A program made the translations under genes and the position numbers. 64,000 bases of DNA from the NCBI GenBank assembly GCA_946554335.1, contig CAMNSA010000010.1, positions 39,712 through 103,711 of the forward strand. The letters are read 5' to 3'. Below are positions 61,873 through 64,000 of this stretch, piece by piece; positions within the stretch are counted from its first letter, which is position 1; every line of letters starts with the position of its first letter. Under the pieces are notes generated by a model. It was not told where the DNA came from. It saw nothing but the letters and a program-made list of their open reading frames with translations, and made no database searches. Source of the DNA: an uncultured Neglectibacter sp. (GTDB taxonomy: Bacteria; Bacillota; Clostridia; Oscillospirales; Acutalibacteraceae).

Positions 61873-63057
61873 TTATTTCAGCATCCTCTTCATCCGCTCC
61901 ATGGCTTCCTTTGTCTTTTCCTGGTCGCCGAAGGCGGTGAGGCGGAAATACCCCTCTCCGTTTTTCCCGAATCCCTCTCCGGGAGTTCCCACCACCTGGG
62001 CCTCCCCTAAAAGCCTGTCAAAAAACTCCCAGGAGCCCAAATGTCCGGGGCACCTCATCCACAGATAGGGAGAATTGACCCCGCCTGTGAACCAGATGCC
62101 CATTTCCTTCAGCGCCTCCGCCATGACTCTGGCATTTTCCTGATAATAGGAAAGGGTCTTTTTCACCTCGGCGAGACCCTCGGGGGTAAAGACGGCCTCG
62201 GCCGCCCGCTGGGTGATATAGGAAACGCCGTTGAATTTGCAGCCCTGCCGCCGCTCCCAAAGAGCCGCCACAGAGACTCCGCCGAACTGAAGCTCCTTCG
62301 GGATCACCGTATAGCCGCAGCGCATACCGGTAAAGCCCGCCGTTTTAGACAGCGAACAGAACTCGATTGCGCACTCTCTTGCCCCCTCGATCTCAAAAAT
62401 GCTTCTGGGAAGCTCTTTCTCCGTCACAAAGCTTTCATAGGCGGCGTCAAACAGCAGCACCGCCCCATTTTTCCTGGCGTAATCCACCCACACCTTGAGC
62501 TGTTCTCTATTGTATACCGCTCCGGTAGGATTATTGGGGGAGCACAGATAGATGATGTCCGCCGAAACGCCGGGGTCCGGCAAAGGGAGGAACCCGTTTT
62601 CCTCCTTCGCGTCCAGATAGAGAAGCTTCCTGCCGGACATCACATTGGTATCCACATAGACGGGATAGACCGGGTCAGGGATCAGCACCGTGTTTTCCCG
62701 GTCGAACAAATCCACAATATTTCCCACATCGCTTTTGGCGCCGTCTCCCACGAACACCTCCGAAGGATCTGCCTTCACTCCAAAGGAGTGATAATAGCCC
62801 GCAATGGCTTTTCTGAGAAAGGGATATCCGTTGCTGTCAGGGGAATAACCCCGGAAGGTTTCCTTCTTTCCCATCTCGTCGGAAGCCTTGTGCATGGCCT
62901 CGATCACTGCGGGAGAAAGGGGCAGAGTCACATCCCCGATGCCCATTTTGATCAGGTCCGCGCCGGGATTCGCTTCCAAATAAGCCGCCACCTTCTTCGC
63001 GATGGTCACAAACAGATAGCTTTGCTGTAAATTTTGAAAATTGGCGTTGAGCTTCAT
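61873..63057 (-). CDS. dapL: LL-diaminopimelate aminotransferase
   Basis: The 394-residue fold type I PLP enzyme has the DapL pattern: IKMGIGDVTLPLSPAVIEAM, FRGYSPDSNGYPFLRKAI, VGDGAKSDVGNIVDLF, YLCSPNNPTGAVYNREQL and the PLP lysine in SLSKTAGFTGMRCGY near residue 237. It makes LL-diaminopimelate directly from tetrahydrodipicolinate for lysine and peptidoglycan, the short pathway found in some Clostridia. No other dap genes are adjacent. It is the downstream neighbour of the DNA alkylation repair gene with 33 nt between. Confidence 0.96.
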   Translation of the reverse strand: MKLNANFQNLQQSYLFVTIAKKVAAYLEANPGADLIKMGIGDVTLPLSPAVIEAMHKASDEMGKKETFRGYSPDSNGYPFLRKAIAGYYHSFGVKADPSEVFVGDGAKSDVGNIVDLFDRENTVLIPDPVYPVYVDTNVMSGRKLLYLDAKEENGFLPLPDPGVSADIIYLCSPNNPTGAVYNREQLKVWVDYARKNGAVLLFDAAYESFVTEKELPRSIFEIEGARECAIEFCSLSKTAGFTGMRCGYTVIPKELQFGGVSVAALWERRQGCKFNGVSYITQRAAEAVFTPEGLAEVKKTLSYYQENARVMAEALKEMGIWFTGGVNSPYLWMRCPGHLGSWEFFDRLLGEAQVVGTPGEGFGKNGEGYFRLTAFGDQEKTKEAMERMKRMLK

Positions 63058-63090
63058 CCTATTCTGCCGCCCTTCTATTTCGTTTTCCGG

Positions 63091-63765
63091 TTATAAAGCC
63101 ATAAGCCTCTGCCGGGTTTCCCTGTCAAACTTCTCCAGCGCGTATCGATAGGCCACTCGGGGCATTTCTCTGCAATGGGCGGTAAGATATGCCCGCACTC
63201 CGTCGGGATCTGCCTGAGAAAGACATTTCAGCATCCATCCATAACCCTTGCGCACCAGATCGTGAGGATCCGTCAGCAGGCGGTCCGCCACTGCAAATGG
63301 CGAAAGCCCGGCATAATCTCTATGCAGGATAGAGGGGATCAGTACCACCGCCGAGGCCCTGCGCACCCAAAAATCCGCATCCTGCGTCCACTCCAGCACC
63401 TGGGGAAATAAGCCCTTCTGCTGCCGGAGCAGCTCGCCGAAGGCGTGTGTACAAAAGTCGTCGCAGTCGCCCCAGCCCCGCACATATTCCTTCAGCCAGC
63501 AATAGAACACAGGGTAAACATCTGCCGTATATTGCGCCTTGACCCGGTAAGCCCAGTCAAAGGCGATCACGCCCATGGCCCAGTCCCGGCGGTCCAAAAA
63601 CTCGCCGCACAGAGCCAGTACGTTTTCCAGCTTTCTCTCTCCGGACAGTCGATATAATTTCCCCGAAAGCCTGCGGATATCACCGGTAACCATATGCTTT
63701 CCTTCCGGAGTTTTTTTAGCCAGCTCTTTCAGCTCCCGCTGTGCGGTTTCGACCAGGCTTTTCAT
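63091..63765 (-). CDS. DNA alkylation repair protein (AlkD-like HEAT-repeat glycosylase)
   Basis: The 224-residue all-helical protein follows the AlkD family: HMVTGDIRRLSGKLYRL, RRDWAMGVIAFDWAYR, WGDCDDFCTHAFGELL (the DNA-facing aspartate region) and WVRRASAVVLIPSILH (the conserved WVRR helix). AlkD-like enzymes excise N3- and N7-alkylpurines without base flipping. It lies 9 nt downstream of pyrG and 33 nt before dapL, all on one strand, so the three may share a transcript. Confidence 0.88.
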   Translation of the reverse strand: MKSLVETAQRELKELAKKTPEGKHMVTGDIRRLSGKLYRLSGERKLENVLALCGEFLDRRDWAMGVIAFDWAYRVKAQYTADVYPVFYCWLKEYVRGWGDCDDFCTHAFGELLRQQKGLFPQVLEWTQDADFWVRRASAVVLIPSILHRDYAGLSPFAVADRLLTDPHDLVRKGYGWMLKCLSQADPDGVRAYLTAHCREMPRVAYRYALEKFDRETRQRLMAL

Positions 63766-63774
63766 AAGCGCCTC

Positions 63775-64000
63775 CTATTTGTCCTTCCCTTTCTCCGCAC
63801 GCTCTACCGCCGCGCCGATGAAGCCGCGAAACAGGGGATGGGCACGGTTGGGGCGGGACTTAAACTCCGGATGGAACTGACCCGCTACAAAGAAGCGGTT
63901 TCCCGGCAGCTCTACCGTCTCCACGATATGTCCGTCCGGAGAGGTGCCGGAAATCACCATGCCGGCCTTCTCCACGGTCTCCCGGTAATCGTTGTTGAAT
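63775..64000 (-). CDS. pyrG: CTP synthase, C-terminal end (partial, runs off the right edge)
   Basis: The last 75 codons are visible, reading [20 protein letters not shown], then [20 protein letters not shown] and [11 protein letters not shown]. The [16 protein letters not shown] block is diagnostic for the glutaminase domain of CTP synthase, and the histidine and glutamate of HPE complete its catalytic triad. The enzyme makes CTP from UTP and glutamine. The synthetase domain lies outside the window. Confidence 0.93.
   Translation of the reverse strand, partial: FNNDYRETVEKAGMVISGTSPDGHIVETVELPGNRFFVAGQFHPEFKSRPNRAHPLFRGFIGAAVERAEKGKDK

Overview
The window looks like chromosomal DNA of a Gram-positive, anaerobic gut-type Clostridia, most likely Oscillospirales. 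No rRNA is present, so this is an inference. It rests on a T-box-controlled thrS, RNase Y, an LL-diaminopimelate aminotransferase, LexA boxes of the Gram-positive GAAC-N4-GTTC type, an FHA-FtsW fusion, strong AGGAGG ribosome binding sites, and GC-rich genes separated by large palindromic intergenic repeats. About 53 protein genes, two tRNAs (Leu-CAG, Gly-GCC) and six blocks of one composite repeat family can be supported.

Layout. 1-2.9 kb: 5' end of rny, then thrS behind a T-box leader. 2.9-13 kb (minus strand): a glycan-use region read from right to left: LplB/LplC-type permeases, sugar-binding lipoprotein, GH2 beta-mannosidase-like enzyme, a repeat block, a class I mannose-6-phosphate isomerase and an ADP-ribosylglycohydrolase-family protein. 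Several hairpins and palindromes sit in its leader and between its genes. 13.8-16.4 kb: an SGNH/MBOAT O-acyltransferase pair. 16.5-19.3 kb: an orphan YgiT zinc finger, tRNA-Leu, a frameshifted esterase with a degenerate second half-domain, and ogt. 19.3-24.5 kb: ThuA and Gfo/Idh/MocA genes of a sugar-catabolic type and an S-layer-anchored protein. 24.5-29.2 kb: a WYL regulator, then a four-gene operon dinB-ridA-radical SAM (TIGR03916-like)-TIGR03915-like behind a promoter carrying two LexA boxes. 29.2-36.3 kb is accessory: a tiny transcription unit with a 19-codon ORF, GNAT, repeats, an XRE regulator facing an unknown 329-aa protein, YitT, and a frameshifted single-chain restriction-modification gene. 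36.3-38.6 kb: sirtuin, exonuclease III, cyclophilin. 39.3-46.1 kb: a minus-strand run of a hexapeptide-repeat protein, an unknown membrane protein, FHA-FtsW, a penicillin-binding protein, manA and a PfkB kinase. 46.2-50 kb: secA and a lipoprotein. 50-53.2 kb: FxLYD lipoprotein, MATE pump, tRNA-Gly, a cold shock protein with a long structured leader. 53.5-59.2 kb: moxR-DUF58-transglutaminase and a P-loop ATPase. 59.3-64 kb: an exported trigger-factor-like lipoprotein, araD, repeats, dapL, an AlkD-like glycosylase and the 3' end of pyrG.

The most interesting item is the SOS-controlled operon. It ties an uncharacterised radical SAM / helix-hairpin-helix protein and its partner to DNA damage through two sequence-evident LexA boxes and translational coupling. 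Other leads are the divergent 19-codon transcription unit, the modular repeat family with a shared 16-nt end motif, an AraC-like array of direct repeats, the attenuator-like csp leader, the exported trigger factor, and two frameshifted genes.
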